Shown piece by piece: positions 6,784 through 13,962 of a stretch of 20,146 nucleotides of DNA. Position 1 is the first letter of the stretch. Each line of letters starts with the position of its first letter. The position numbers and the translations under genes are program-made. The DNA comes from Methanomassiliicoccaceae archaeon UBA480 (GTDB taxonomy: Archaea; Thermoplasmatota; Thermoplasmata; Methanomassiliicoccales; Methanomethylophilaceae). The notes under the pieces are model-generated. The model had not been told where the DNA came from. It did no database searches and saw nothing but the letters and a program-made list of their open reading frames with translations. The stretch lies in the NCBI GenBank assembly GCA_002506425.1, contig DAXO01000091.1, forward strand, positions 10,951 through 31,096, given 5' to 3'.

Positions 6784-9017
6784 GCTACAGGAGCGCCGTC
6801 CACGAAGTCGAGGGTGTCGACGGTTATGTAGCAGCCTTTGCCGTCGCCCATGGGGACTCTCTCGTCCCCGTCGAACACGTATGCCATGGCAGCGGGAGCG
6901 CCTTCGGGAGCGTCTCCTCCGAGCACCTTCCCGGCCTCGACCTTGCCTACCTTGATGCAGACCTTCTCGCAGTGCTTGACCTCGATCCTGGAGGACGAGA
7001 CCTCCATTCCGCAGTTGATCTGCGTCCCGTTCGGGACATCGGACGAGGGCTTCAGCAGGAGCACGGAGTGTCCTCCGAGATCCTCGTCGTCGAGAGCCAT
7101 CAGCATCCCCTCGGATCTCACGCCGCGGAACTTGGCAGGCTTCAGGTTGGAGATGATCAGGAGCCTCCTGTTCTCCATCTGCTCCCTCGGATAGAGGGGC
7201 TTGATGTTGGTCACTATCTGCCTGGGCTCTGCCTCGCCGAGATCCACCTTCAGCACGTACAGCTTCTCCGCCTCGGGATGGTCGGCCACCTCTACGACGG
7301 TGCCCACTCTGATGTCCATTCTGCGGAAGTCCGCGAACGGTCCGTCCTGAACGCTCTTCTCCTGTTTCTGCTCCACTTTGGGTTCCTCCTTCTTCTCGGC
7401 CTCTACCTTCTTGTAGACCGGTACGGGCTCGAGGAGCGCCTGTCCGACCGGCAGCGGTGCGAGCACCTCGTCCAGGCCCGCGGACTCGGGCGTGCCCTCG
7501 TATCCCAGGTAAGACCAGATCCTCTCGGAGGATGCCGGAAGGAACGGCCACATCATGATGCAGAGCGCCTTCACGATGCGCAGAGCCTCGTTCATCGCCT
7601 CTCCGCACGCGTCGCGGTCCTCCTTGATCAGCGCCCAGGGCTTGGCGGCGTCGAAGAACCTGTTGCCGTAGCGGGCCAGGTCCATGACCGCTTTGATCGC
7701 CCTCTTGAAGTCGCAGGCGCCCATCAGCTCCCTGTACTCTGTCAGGGTCTTCTCGATCTCGGCGACTGTGTCGACTCCGGTCTCTCCGGCGGGCACCGAT
7801 CCGAAATTCTTCTTCGTGAAGCTCAGGCACCTGTGATAGTAGTTGCCCAGGGTGGCGACCAGGTCGTTGTTGATCTTGGCGTCCAGATCGTCCCAGGTGA
7901 ACTCCGTGTCGTGGGTGTCCGGCATGTTGATCGACAGGTAGAACCTGATCTGGTCGGGCTCGTACTTCTTCAGAACGCTCGGGATGTCGATGGCGCCGCC
8001 GTTGCTCCTGCTCTTGGAGAGCTTTCCTCCGTTGATCATCAGATACTCGTTGGCAGGTATGTCGTAGGGAAGATCGAGGCCTCCCTCTCCCATCAGGATG
8101 GCCGGCCATATGATCGAATGGAACGGGATGTTGTCCTTGCCGATGAAATAGTAGTGCTTGACGGCCTCGTCCCTCCAGAAAGCCTCCCAGTAATCGGGCT
8201 TGCCGATCATCTTGGAGTACTCGACGGATGCGCTGAGGTACCCGATGACGGCGTCGAACCAGACGTAGATGACCTTGCCGTCCCATCCCTCCACGGGTAT
8301 GGGGACTCCCCAGGACATGTCGCGGGTGATAGCCCTGTCGTGGAGACCCTCCTCCAGCCAGTTCTTGGTGAACGCCTTGACGTTGGGCCTCCAGTAGTCC
8401 TTGTCCTCCAGGTACTTCAGGAGAGGCTCCCTGAACGCGCTGAGCTTCAGGAAGAAGTGCTCGGTGCTGCGGACCTCGGGCGCTGTGCCGCAAAGCGTGC
8501 AGTACGGCTCCAGGAGGTCTCCGGTCTCGAACGTGGTGCCGCAGGCGTCGCACTGGTCGCTCCTGGTCTTCTCCGCGCCGCACTTGGGACAGACGCCCTC
8601 GACGTAGCGGTCGGGGAGGAAGCGGGCGCATTTCGGACAGTAGTACTGGTCGGTGCCCTTGGTGTAGATGTAGCCTTTGGCCTTCAGATCGAGGAACAGC
8701 TTCTGAGTGACCTCGAAATGGGTCTGGCAATGGGTCCTGTTGTAGAGCGAGTACTGGATACCCAGGTCCTCGATGGCCTTCTTGTTTATCTGATGGAACT
8801 TCTCCGCATACTGCTCGGGGGTCATGCCGGCCTTCTCGGCGGAGATTGTGATAGGAGTGCCATGCATGTCGGACCCTCCTACCATGAGCACCTCGTTGCC
8901 GATGAGACGGTTGTATCTGCTGAACAGATCGGCAGGAAGGAGCGAGCCGGCCACATGGCCGAGGTGGATGGTGCCGTTGGCGTACGGCCAAGCGACATTG
9001 ACTACTATCTTCGACAT
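6780..9017 (-). CDS. metG: Methionyl-tRNA synthetase with C-terminal tRNA-binding domain
   Basis: A class I synthetase of 745 residues that charges tRNA-Met for initiation and elongation. The HIGH motif appears as HLGH (18-21) after AWPYANG, and KMSKS as KLSKS (332-336). Four CxxC pairs (127/130, 143/146, 156/159, 173/176) form the two zinc knuckles of the archaeal/E. coli class. After the anticodon-binding helical domain comes a charged Lys/Glu linker (about 528-555), then an EMAP/Trbp111-type OB-fold from 561 (FADFRRMDIRVGTVVEV). About 75 further residues follow the OB-fold, more than is usual. The start at 9017 has GGGGAG eight bases upstream and replaces an alternative start at 9041. A TATA box lies at 9042-9050. 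Confidence 0.97.
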   Translation of the reverse strand: MSKIVVNVAWPYANGTIHLGHVAGSLLPADLFSRYNRLIGNEVLMVGGSDMHGTPITISAEKAGMTPEQYAEKFHQINKKAIEDLGIQYSLYNRTHCQTHFEVTQKLFLDLKAKGYIYTKGTDQYYCPKCARFLPDRYVEGVCPKCGAEKTRSDQCDACGTTFETGDLLEPYCTLCGTAPEVRSTEHFFLKLSAFREPLLKYLEDKDYWRPNVKAFTKNWLEEGLHDRAITRDMSWGVPIPVEGWDGKVIYVWFDAVIGYLSASVEYSKMIGKPDYWEAFWRDEAVKHYYFIGKDNIPFHSIIWPAILMGEGGLDLPYDIPANEYLMINGGKLSKSRSNGGAIDIPSVLKKYEPDQIRFYLSINMPDTHDTEFTWDDLDAKINNDLVATLGNYYHRCLSFTKKNFGSVPAGETGVDTVAEIEKTLTEYRELMGACDFKRAIKAVMDLARYGNRFFDAAKPWALIKEDRDACGEAMNEALRIVKALCIMMWPFLPASSERIWSYLGYEGTPESAGLDEVLAPLPVGQALLEPVPVYKKVEAEKKEEPKVEQKQEKSVQDGPFADFRRMDIRVGTVVEVADHPEAEKLYVLKVDLGEAEPRQIVTNIKPLYPREQMENRRLLIISNLKPAKFRGVRSEGMLMALDDEDLGGHSVLLLKPSSDVPNGTQINCGMEVSSSRIEVKHCEKVCIKVGKVEAGKVLGGDAPEGAPAAMAYVFDGDERVPMGDGKGCYITVDTLDFVDGAPVA

Positions 9018-9041
9018 ATGCACTCCCCACTGCGCACGCAC

Positions 9042-9050
9042 GATTTAAAG
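9042..9050 (-). promoter_or_regulatory. TATA box of the metG-PHP operon
   Basis: The minus strand reads CTTTAAATCG around this position, centred 29 bases before the ATG at 9017 and just downstream of the MATE stop codon. It is a good archaeal TATA match. GGGGAG lies between it and the start codon, so either a very short leader or some use of the Shine-Dalgarno is possible. Confidence 0.55.
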
Positions 9051-9054
9051 GCAG

Positions 9055-10437
9055 TCATGGAGACGGGGTGACTCCGCCCTTGCCCTCCCTGGCGACGACC
9101 CTGCGGAGGACGATGTATGCATGGAGGCCCATCATGATTCCTCCGATTATCTCGCAGATGCACATGACCCAGAACAGGGACGATACCGTGCCGAAAGTCA
9201 TCGCGGCGGAATAGAAGGCCACGCACAGCATGATGTTCCTCGCGGTCGAGTTTATCGTCCCTCCCATGGCGCGGTTGAGCGCCTGGAGCAGCGACGAACC
9301 CGTGTACACCATGGTCATCACCGGCAGACACAGGGAGAACAGCCGGAACATGAGGACGGTATCGTCATGCAGGTACGCCATCCCCTCCGAATGAGTGAAT
9401 ATATCGGCCATCGGCTCCGCCAGCAGCGCCATGACCACGGATAGGCCGATCGACCACAGTATGGACGACACGACGGTGTACTTGAACGCGTCCTCGATCA
9501 TATCGAAACGCTTCATGCCGTACTCGGCGGAGCATACCGCCACGAGGGCCCCGCCCATGGCCTGGGCCACAACCAGGATTATGTAGGCCACCCTCCAGCC
9601 CGTGGAGTAAATCCCCACGGCATCGGTGCCTCCGCACCTGATGACCATGAGGTTCAGATAGATGTTGAAGAAGTACATCACCGAAAGCTCCAGGGCCTCC
9701 GGAGCACCCACGGAGAGCACGTCCCTGCTGAGCCTGCGGTCGTACCTCAGGTCCTTCCTGGATATCCTGACATACATCTCCTTGTCGTACAGATACCAGT
9801 ACGCGGCCATGGCGCATGAGACGGCGAATGCCACGACGGTTGCCCATGCTGCCCCCGCCACGCCCATGTCCAGACCGTAGATCAGTATCGGATCCAGGAC
9901 TATGTTCACGATGGCTCCTACCACCTGTATGGCCATCGAACGCTTGGCCGCGCCCTCCCCGCGCAGCATCCCGGACATTATGCCGCTCAGCACGATGAAG
10001 AACGCGGAGATGTAGATGGGGTAGGCATAGTCGAGGCAGTCGCCTATCATGCTTCCGGCGCCCATGATCTCCAGCGACGGCACCGCCGTCAGCAGCAGCA
10101 TCGGCGTCAGGACTATGCTCACGACCACGGCTATGAACAGTCCCTGCCCGGCTGACCCGTTAGCATCGGCCCTGGAGCCTCTGCCGATGCTTCTGGCTAT
10201 CGATGCCGAGACTCCGATCCCGAGACCGTTTCCTATGCCTATCAGTATCGAGTAGATCGGGTAGACGAGGCCCAGGGCGGCGAGAGCATCGCCTCCCAGG
10301 GCGGAGACCCACACGCTGTCGACGATGTTGTTGAGCTGCTGGAACAGCACGGCGACGCCTATCGGTATCGCCAATGCGACGACTCCCTTGCGCTGGTTCC
10401 CCAGAAGGGTCCTCGTCCCCGCGGTCTCCTCTGCCAT
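9055..10437 (-). CDS. MATE-family multidrug/sodium antiporter
   Basis: The product has 460 residues and about 12 hydrophobic segments arranged as two homologous six-helix halves, typical of MATE exporters that expel cationic drugs or metabolites in exchange for Na+ or H+. Signatures include VALAIPIGVAVLFQQLNNIVDSVWVSALGG at the start of helix 1-2 (residues about 19-48), IGIGNGLGIGVSASIARSIGRG, and SGIMSGMLRGEGAAKRSM in helix 5. The start at 10437 is preferred because a TATA-like CTATATGTAT lies about 25 bases upstream (leaderless spacing); a longer frame from 10470 would overlap that promoter. It ends just before the metG promoter. Substrate is unknown. Confidence 0.93.
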   Translation of the reverse strand: MAEETAGTRTLLGNQRKGVVALAIPIGVAVLFQQLNNIVDSVWVSALGGDALAALGLVYPIYSILIGIGNGLGIGVSASIARSIGRGSRADANGSAGQGLFIAVVVSIVLTPMLLLTAVPSLEIMGAGSMIGDCLDYAYPIYISAFFIVLSGIMSGMLRGEGAAKRSMAIQVVGAIVNIVLDPILIYGLDMGVAGAAWATVVAFAVSCAMAAYWYLYDKEMYVRISRKDLRYDRRLSRDVLSVGAPEALELSVMYFFNIYLNLMVIRCGGTDAVGIYSTGWRVAYIILVVAQAMGGALVAVCSAEYGMKRFDMIEDAFKYTVVSSILWSIGLSVVMALLAEPMADIFTHSEGMAYLHDDTVLMFRLFSLCLPVMTMVYTGSSLLQALNRAMGGTINSTARNIMLCVAFYSAAMTFGTVSSLFWVMCICEIIGGIMMGLHAYIVLRRVVAREGKGGVTPSP

Positions 10438-10457
10438 GACACTCAATCGTCCAGCGC

Positions 10458-10467
10458 CTATATGTAT
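10458..10467 (-). promoter_or_regulatory. TATA box of the MATE gene
   Basis: CTATATGTAT on the plus strand (ATACATATAG on the coding strand) is centred about 25 bases before the ATG at 10437. No Shine-Dalgarno sits between them, so the transcript is likely leaderless. Confidence 0.5.
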
Positions 10468-10489
10468 CATGCAGAGCCCGCGGGCTCAA

Positions 10490-10852
10490 TCAATCGTCGT
10501 CCATTGGAACCAGTGCGAGATCCCCGTCCGCCGGAACGACTCTGTGGAGCCTTCCGTTGAGAACGGCCACGTAGCCGACATCGAGCCATCCGTACCGCGG
10601 ATCCCTGCGGACCTCCTCGAGGTCCACCGCGACCAGTCCTATGTTCAATCCTCCGGGATTCCTCCTGCAGAGGGACTCGCATATGCGGGCCATCCCGTAA
10701 GGCGCATCCTCATCCGGGCTCCTGCAACCGTTAGCCTCGCATTCCCTGACCGCATCCTCCGCGCTCTGCTTGGAGAACCAATGGACGTATATGCCCACGA
10801 CGTGGCGTTTCCCGATCTCCGATCCGGCTATGATCACCGCTCTGTTTCCCAT
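10490..10852 (-). CDS. Small protein of unknown function, resembling an uncharacterised family seen in anaerobic bacteria
   Basis: The product has 120 residues, is soluble, and has no signal peptide. ATG at 10852 is preferred over ATG at 10861 because GGGGGA lies nine bases before the former and touches the latter; the two starts are a 9-base tandem duplication (MGN MGN). The sequence NRAVIIAG..VGIYVHW..S.EDAV.ECEANGCRSPDED..YGMARICE..GGLNIGL resembles an unnamed group of about 120-150 residues that I recall from Lachnospiraceae and phage-rich loci, with motifs GIYLHWNGG, GYRSP and YGxAR. That match is from memory. A TATA-like TATAATAA lies at 10895-10902. It is transcribed divergently from ABCE1. 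No function can be given. Confidence 0.7.
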   Translation of the reverse strand: MGNRAVIIAGSEIGKRHVVGIYVHWFSKQSAEDAVRECEANGCRSPDEDAPYGMARICESLCRRNPGGLNIGLVAVDLEEVRRDPRYGWLDVGYVAVLNGRLHRVVPADGDLALVPMDDD

Positions 10853-10894
10853 GTTTCCCATTCCCCCGTTTCAGGAACAGGATGGCCGGCAGGG

Positions 10895-10902
10895 TATAAT
10901 AA
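10895..10902 (-). promoter_or_regulatory. Probable TATA box of the small unknown gene
   Basis: TATAATAA (TTATTATA on the coding strand) is centred about 46 bases before the ATG at 10852, leaving room for a short leader that contains the GGGGGA ribosome-binding site. Confidence 0.4.
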
Positions 10903-10950
10903 CAGCTGGATGTTATCTTTGTAATCATCGTGAATCCGCCTCCCACCTAC

Positions 10951-10960
10951 CTATAAATAA
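10951..10960 (+). promoter_or_regulatory. TATA box of the ABCE1 gene
   Basis: CTATAAATAA is a near-consensus archaeal TATA box centred 26 bases before the ATG at 10981. No Shine-Dalgarno lies in between, so the mRNA is predicted to start at or next to the start codon. Confidence 0.7.
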
Positions 10961-10980
10961 AAGCATCCAATCGTCGGGGC

Positions 10981-12753
10981 ATGCGGATCGCGGCGGTTCT
11001 GAACGACAGATGCCAGAACAAGAAATGCAACCAGGAGTGCGCCAAATTCTGCCCCCTCAACAGGACGGGCGTGGAGTGCGTGACATTCGGCGAGAAGGGC
11101 AAGCCGATCATCTCGGAGTCCCTCTGCCAGGGATGCGGCATCTGCGTGAACAAATGCCAGTTCGATGCCATCAAGATCATCGGACTCGCAGACGAGCTGA
11201 AGGAGGATCTGATCCACCAGTACGGACTGAACTCCTTCCGCCTGTACCGCCTCCCCGTTCCCAAGAAGGGCCTGGTCACGGGAATCCTCGGACCGAACGG
11301 TATCGGAAAGACCACCGCGATAAAGATCCTGTGCGGCATCGAGACCCCCAACCTCGGGAACTACGAGAACCCCCCGAGCAGGGAGGAGGTCCTCGAGAGC
11401 TTCGCCGGTACCGAGCTGCACGATTACATGGAGGCGCTGTACGCAGGCAAGGTCAAGACCGCGATGAAGCCCCAGTACGTCGACAAGCTCCCGCAGGCAA
11501 GCAAAGGCGTCGTCAGGGACCTGCTTTCCCGCGTGCAGGAGCGCATGACCATCGACGAGGCCGCTCAGACGTTCGAGCTGGAGGAGGTCCTCGACAGGGA
11601 GCTCGACAAGCTGTCCGGAGGAGAGCTCCAGAGGGTCGCTATGGCCGCCACCATGATGAAGGACGCGGACGTGTACTTCTTCGACGAGCCCACGTCCTAC
11701 CTCGACATCTACCAGAGGGTCAAGATGGCCCGCCTGATCAAGGAGCTGAGCGTCGAGAAGCAGGTCATGGTCATCGAGCACGACCTGGCCATCCTCGACT
11801 TCCTCGCAGACAACGTCAACGTCGTCTACGGATCCGAGGGGGCTTACGGAGTATTCACCCTCGCCAGGCAGGTCAGGACCGCCATCAACGTCTATCTCGA
11901 CGGATACCTGCCCGAGGAGAACATCAGGTTCAGGGAGAGGCCCATAGAATTCGAGGCATCCCCTCCGCGCGGGGACTGGCAGACGGCCAACCTCATATCG
12001 TTCAAGGGGCTGAAGAAGGACTTCGGAGAATTCAAGCTGGACATCACGGGAGGATCGGTGAAGATCGGGGAATCCGTAGGAATCGTCGGACCGAACGCCA
12101 CCGGTAAGACCACCCTGGTCAAGATGCTCGCCGGGATCGTGAAGCCCGACGAGGGCGAGATGGACAACAAAGTCAAGGTTGCCTACAAGCCCCAGTACAT
12201 CTCGCCGGACTTCGACGGGACCGTCCAGGACCTGCTGTACGCGAAGGCGTACGAGACCGTCACGACCAGCTTCTTCACCGGGGAGGTCATCGAGCCCCTC
12301 GGGATCAAATACCTCATGGACAAAAGCGTCTCCAAGCTCTCCGGGGGAGAGCTCCAGAGGGTCGCCATCACGCTCTGCCTCGCCACCGAGGCGGACATAT
12401 ACCTGTTCGACGAGCCTTCGGCCTATCTCGATTCGAACCAGAGGATGAATGCCGCCAAGACGATCAGGCGCATGATGGAGAAATCCGGACGCAGCGCCAT
12501 GGTGGTCGACCACGACATCTACTTCATCGACATGGTCTCGGACTCCCTGATGGTCTTCGGAGGGGAACCGGGGCATCACGGAATCGGAGAGGGTCCGTTC
12601 GACATGCGCGACGGCATGAACAAGTTCCTGTCGGCCGTCGATATAACGTTCCGCAGGGACGCGGAATCCCACCGTCCCCGCATAAACAAGCCGGACTCCA
12701 GGCTCGACAGGGAGCAGAAGTCCAAGGGCGAATACTACTACGTGAGCAGCTGA
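10981..12753 (+). CDS. ABCE1/Rli1 ribosome-recycling factor (RNase L inhibitor homologue)
   Basis: This 590-residue cytoplasmic ATPase splits 70S ribosomes after termination together with aRF1/aPelota. It begins with the two-cluster [4Fe-4S] domain: cysteines at 11, 16, 20, 24 and CQGCGICVNKC at 49-59. Nucleotide-binding domain 1 has Walker A GPNGIGKTT from 104, LSGGELQR near 210 and FFDEPTSYLD. Domain 2 has GPNATGKTT from about 370, again LSGGELQR, and LFDEPSAYLD. Order and length are those of every archaeal and eukaryotic ABCE1, so identification is secure. It is a single-gene unit with a strong leaderless promoter and a GC-rich hairpin after the stop. The long open frames on its opposite strand are by-products of GC-rich codon use. 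Confidence 0.98.
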   Translation: MRIAAVLNDRCQNKKCNQECAKFCPLNRTGVECVTFGEKGKPIISESLCQGCGICVNKCQFDAIKIIGLADELKEDLIHQYGLNSFRLYRLPVPKKGLVTGILGPNGIGKTTAIKILCGIETPNLGNYENPPSREEVLESFAGTELHDYMEALYAGKVKTAMKPQYVDKLPQASKGVVRDLLSRVQERMTIDEAAQTFELEEVLDRELDKLSGGELQRVAMAATMMKDADVYFFDEPTSYLDIYQRVKMARLIKELSVEKQVMVIEHDLAILDFLADNVNVVYGSEGAYGVFTLARQVRTAINVYLDGYLPEENIRFRERPIEFEASPPRGDWQTANLISFKGLKKDFGEFKLDITGGSVKIGESVGIVGPNATGKTTLVKMLAGIVKPDEGEMDNKVKVAYKPQYISPDFDGTVQDLLYAKAYETVTTSFFTGEVIEPLGIKYLMDKSVSKLSGGELQRVAITLCLATEADIYLFDEPSAYLDSNQRMNAAKTIRRMMEKSGRSAMVVDHDIYFIDMVSDSLMVFGGEPGHHGIGEGPFDMRDGMNKFLSAVDITFRRDAESHRPRINKPDSRLDREQKSKGEYYYVSS

Positions 12754-12762
12754 GGTTTCTCA

Positions 12763-12786
12763 CCCCCGGCCCCGAAGGGTCGGGGG
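12763..12786. terminator. 10-bp GC-rich hairpin serving convergent ABCE1 and peroxiredoxin genes
   Basis: CCCCCGGCCC pairs with GGGTCGGGGG across a four-base loop (CGAA on plus, TTCG on minus), with one G-T wobble on the plus strand. In the minus transcript the loop is C(UUCG)G, the exceptionally stable tetraloop. It starts nine bases after the ABCE1 stop and twelve bases beyond the peroxiredoxin stop. Only CTTT follows on the plus side, so it may protect 3' ends rather than terminate by itself. Confidence 0.6.
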
Positions 12787-12798
12787 CTTTCCCCGGGA

Positions 12799-13680
12799 TC
12801 ACTCCTGAACCGGGTTCTTGGGCTTCCTGCCCCTCTTCTTAGGCGCCGGCGCGGCCTCGTCCTTAGCGGGCTCGGCGGTTGCAGCGGCCTTCGGCTTCCT
12901 TCCCCTCTTCTTGGGTGCGGGCGCTTCAGGAACGGCATCCGCCACAGGCGCCTCGGCTACCTTCGCCTTGGGCTTCCTGCCCCTCTTGGCATGGGGCTTT
13001 GCGTTCGCGTCGGGTTTGAAGCAGAGGAACCAGTCGAGGCACTTCACTCCCTCGGTCTTGGATTCCACACGGTCCTTCGCGGTGCCGCAGGAACCGGGCA
13101 CGGGCATGACGACGTCGTCCCCGGGCTTCCAGTTGGCGGGCGTGGCGCATTCCTGCTCGTCGGCGGTCTGAAGGGCTACGACGATCCTCTTGATCTCGGC
13201 GAAGTTCCTTCCGAGAGACTGGGGATAGCAGATGGTGGCGCGGATCTTCCCTTCGGGATCGATGATGAACACCGCGCGGACCGCCTGCGTCTCCGATGCA
13301 TTGGGCTGTATCATGCCGTAGAGCCTGGCGACATCCATCCCGACGTCCTCGATGACAGGGAACGTGACCTCGGGCTTCTTTATCCCCTTCCAGCTCATGC
13401 CCTGGATCCTCCTGAGCCATGCGATGTGGGAGTAGAGGGAATCCACGGAGAGGCCTATGAGCTCCGTGTTGATAGCCTTGAACTCGTCGGTCATCGATGC
13501 GAGAGTCATGAACTCGGTCGTGCAGACCGGTGTGAAATCGGCGGGATGGGAGAACAGCACAACCCATTTGCCGCTGTAGTCGGCGGGGAAGTCGATCTCC
13601 CCCTGTGTCGTATTCGCCTGGAAGGCGGGTGCGTCGTCATTGATCATCGGCATCGCCGGTCTTGTCTGATCGCAATCCAT
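12799..13680 (-). CDS. Archaeal Prx6-type peroxiredoxin with a C-terminal AT-hook-like tail
   Basis: A thiol peroxidase that reduces H2O2 or alkyl hydroperoxides. The 293-residue product has peroxidatic Cys53 in HPADFTPVCTTEF and the PANW..GD segment, where the loop carries an extra Cys178. The pair Cys214/Cys220 in CLDWFLC corresponds to C207/C213 of the Aeropyrum enzyme. The catalytic part ends near residue 229, about where short family members end. A tail follows (230-293) of Ala/Pro/Glu-rich spacers with three KRGRKPK copies (232-238, 258-264, 282-288), like AT-hooks or histone-H1 tails. The start at 13680 has GAGG seven bases upstream; a frame from 13701 lacks this. TATA ATAAATAAT lies at 13718-13726. 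It is convergent with ABCE1. Confidence 0.95.
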   Translation of the reverse strand: MDCDQTRPAMPMINDDAPAFQANTTQGEIDFPADYSGKWVVLFSHPADFTPVCTTEFMTLASMTDEFKAINTELIGLSVDSLYSHIAWLRRIQGMSWKGIKKPEVTFPVIEDVGMDVARLYGMIQPNASETQAVRAVFIIDPEGKIRATICYPQSLGRNFAEIKRIVVALQTADEQECATPANWKPGDDVVMPVPGSCGTAKDRVESKTEGVKCLDWFLCFKPDANAKPHAKRGRKPKAKVAEAPVADAVPEAPAPKKRGRKPKAAATAEPAKDEAAPAPKKRGRKPKNPVQE

Positions 13681-13717
13681 TGTAATCCTCATGTTTCGCA
13701 ATATGTTGATTGTAATT

Positions 13718-13726
13718 ATTATTTAT
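13718..13726 (-). promoter_or_regulatory. TATA box of the peroxiredoxin gene
   Basis: The coding strand reads ATAAATAAT here, centred 42 bases before ATG 13680. This predicts a leader of about 15 bases that contains the GAGG ribosome-binding site, unlike the leaderless pattern of most other genes in the window. Confidence 0.55.
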
Positions 13727-13754
13727 CCGAAAAGATCCGGAAATCTAAAACGAA

Positions 13755-13796
13755 ATTCCATAATCCGATATACATTCCATATTCCTAATATGGAAT
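13755..13796. promoter_or_regulatory. ATTCCATA repeat cluster upstream of the peroxiredoxin promoter
   Basis: ATTCCATAATCC (13755-13766) and ATTCCATATTCC (13774-13785) are direct repeats 19 bases apart. The second also forms an inverted repeat, ATTCCATAT (13774-13782) with ATATGGAAT (13788-13796), across five bases. The cluster lies 30-75 bases upstream of the peroxiredoxin TATA box, a place for an activator or for a repressor loop. The binding protein is unknown. Confidence 0.45.
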
Positions 13797-13938
13797 ATCG
13801 ATTCTTTTCCAGATTGATGTAAAAGAAGCCCGTACCTGTTCTGAAACCGCTGAATATATCGGAAATCCTGCAGTATCGTAATCCCGGAAAATGACAGCCC
13901 GATGGCGATTCCGCAAGGCCCTCCAACCGCTGTTCGCC

Positions 13939-13951
13939 AACTTTACATAAC
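13939..13951 (+). repeat. AACTTTACATAAC element before the Fic gene
   Basis: This 13-base sequence recurs exactly at 14809-14821, across the Fic stop codon, 870 bases away. TTTACATAA could double as a TATA box, but it is only about 17 bases from ATG 13963, too close for a normal archaeal start, and 60 from the next Met. It may instead be an operator read by the Fic protein's own winged helix. Confidence 0.45.
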
Positions 13952-13962
13952 CCGCGAAGAAG

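Noticed and set aside
6972..9071. Long plus-strand open frame (699 residues) opposite metG
   Set aside because: It mirrors the MetRS gene in the antisense frame, a common artefact of GC-rich codon use; its translation has no domain and is rich in Leu, Val, Gly and Asp in the pattern of a complement frame.
10951..12672. Long minus-strand open frame (573 residues) opposite ABCE1
   Set aside because: Antisense shadow of a strongly conserved gene, with no motif and no ribosome-binding site.
12799..12985. Repeated C-rich units (complement of KRGRKPK codons) as a possible CRISPR or tandem-repeat element
   Set aside because: The three units lie in frame inside the peroxiredoxin tail at uneven spacing and are explained by the protein repeat.
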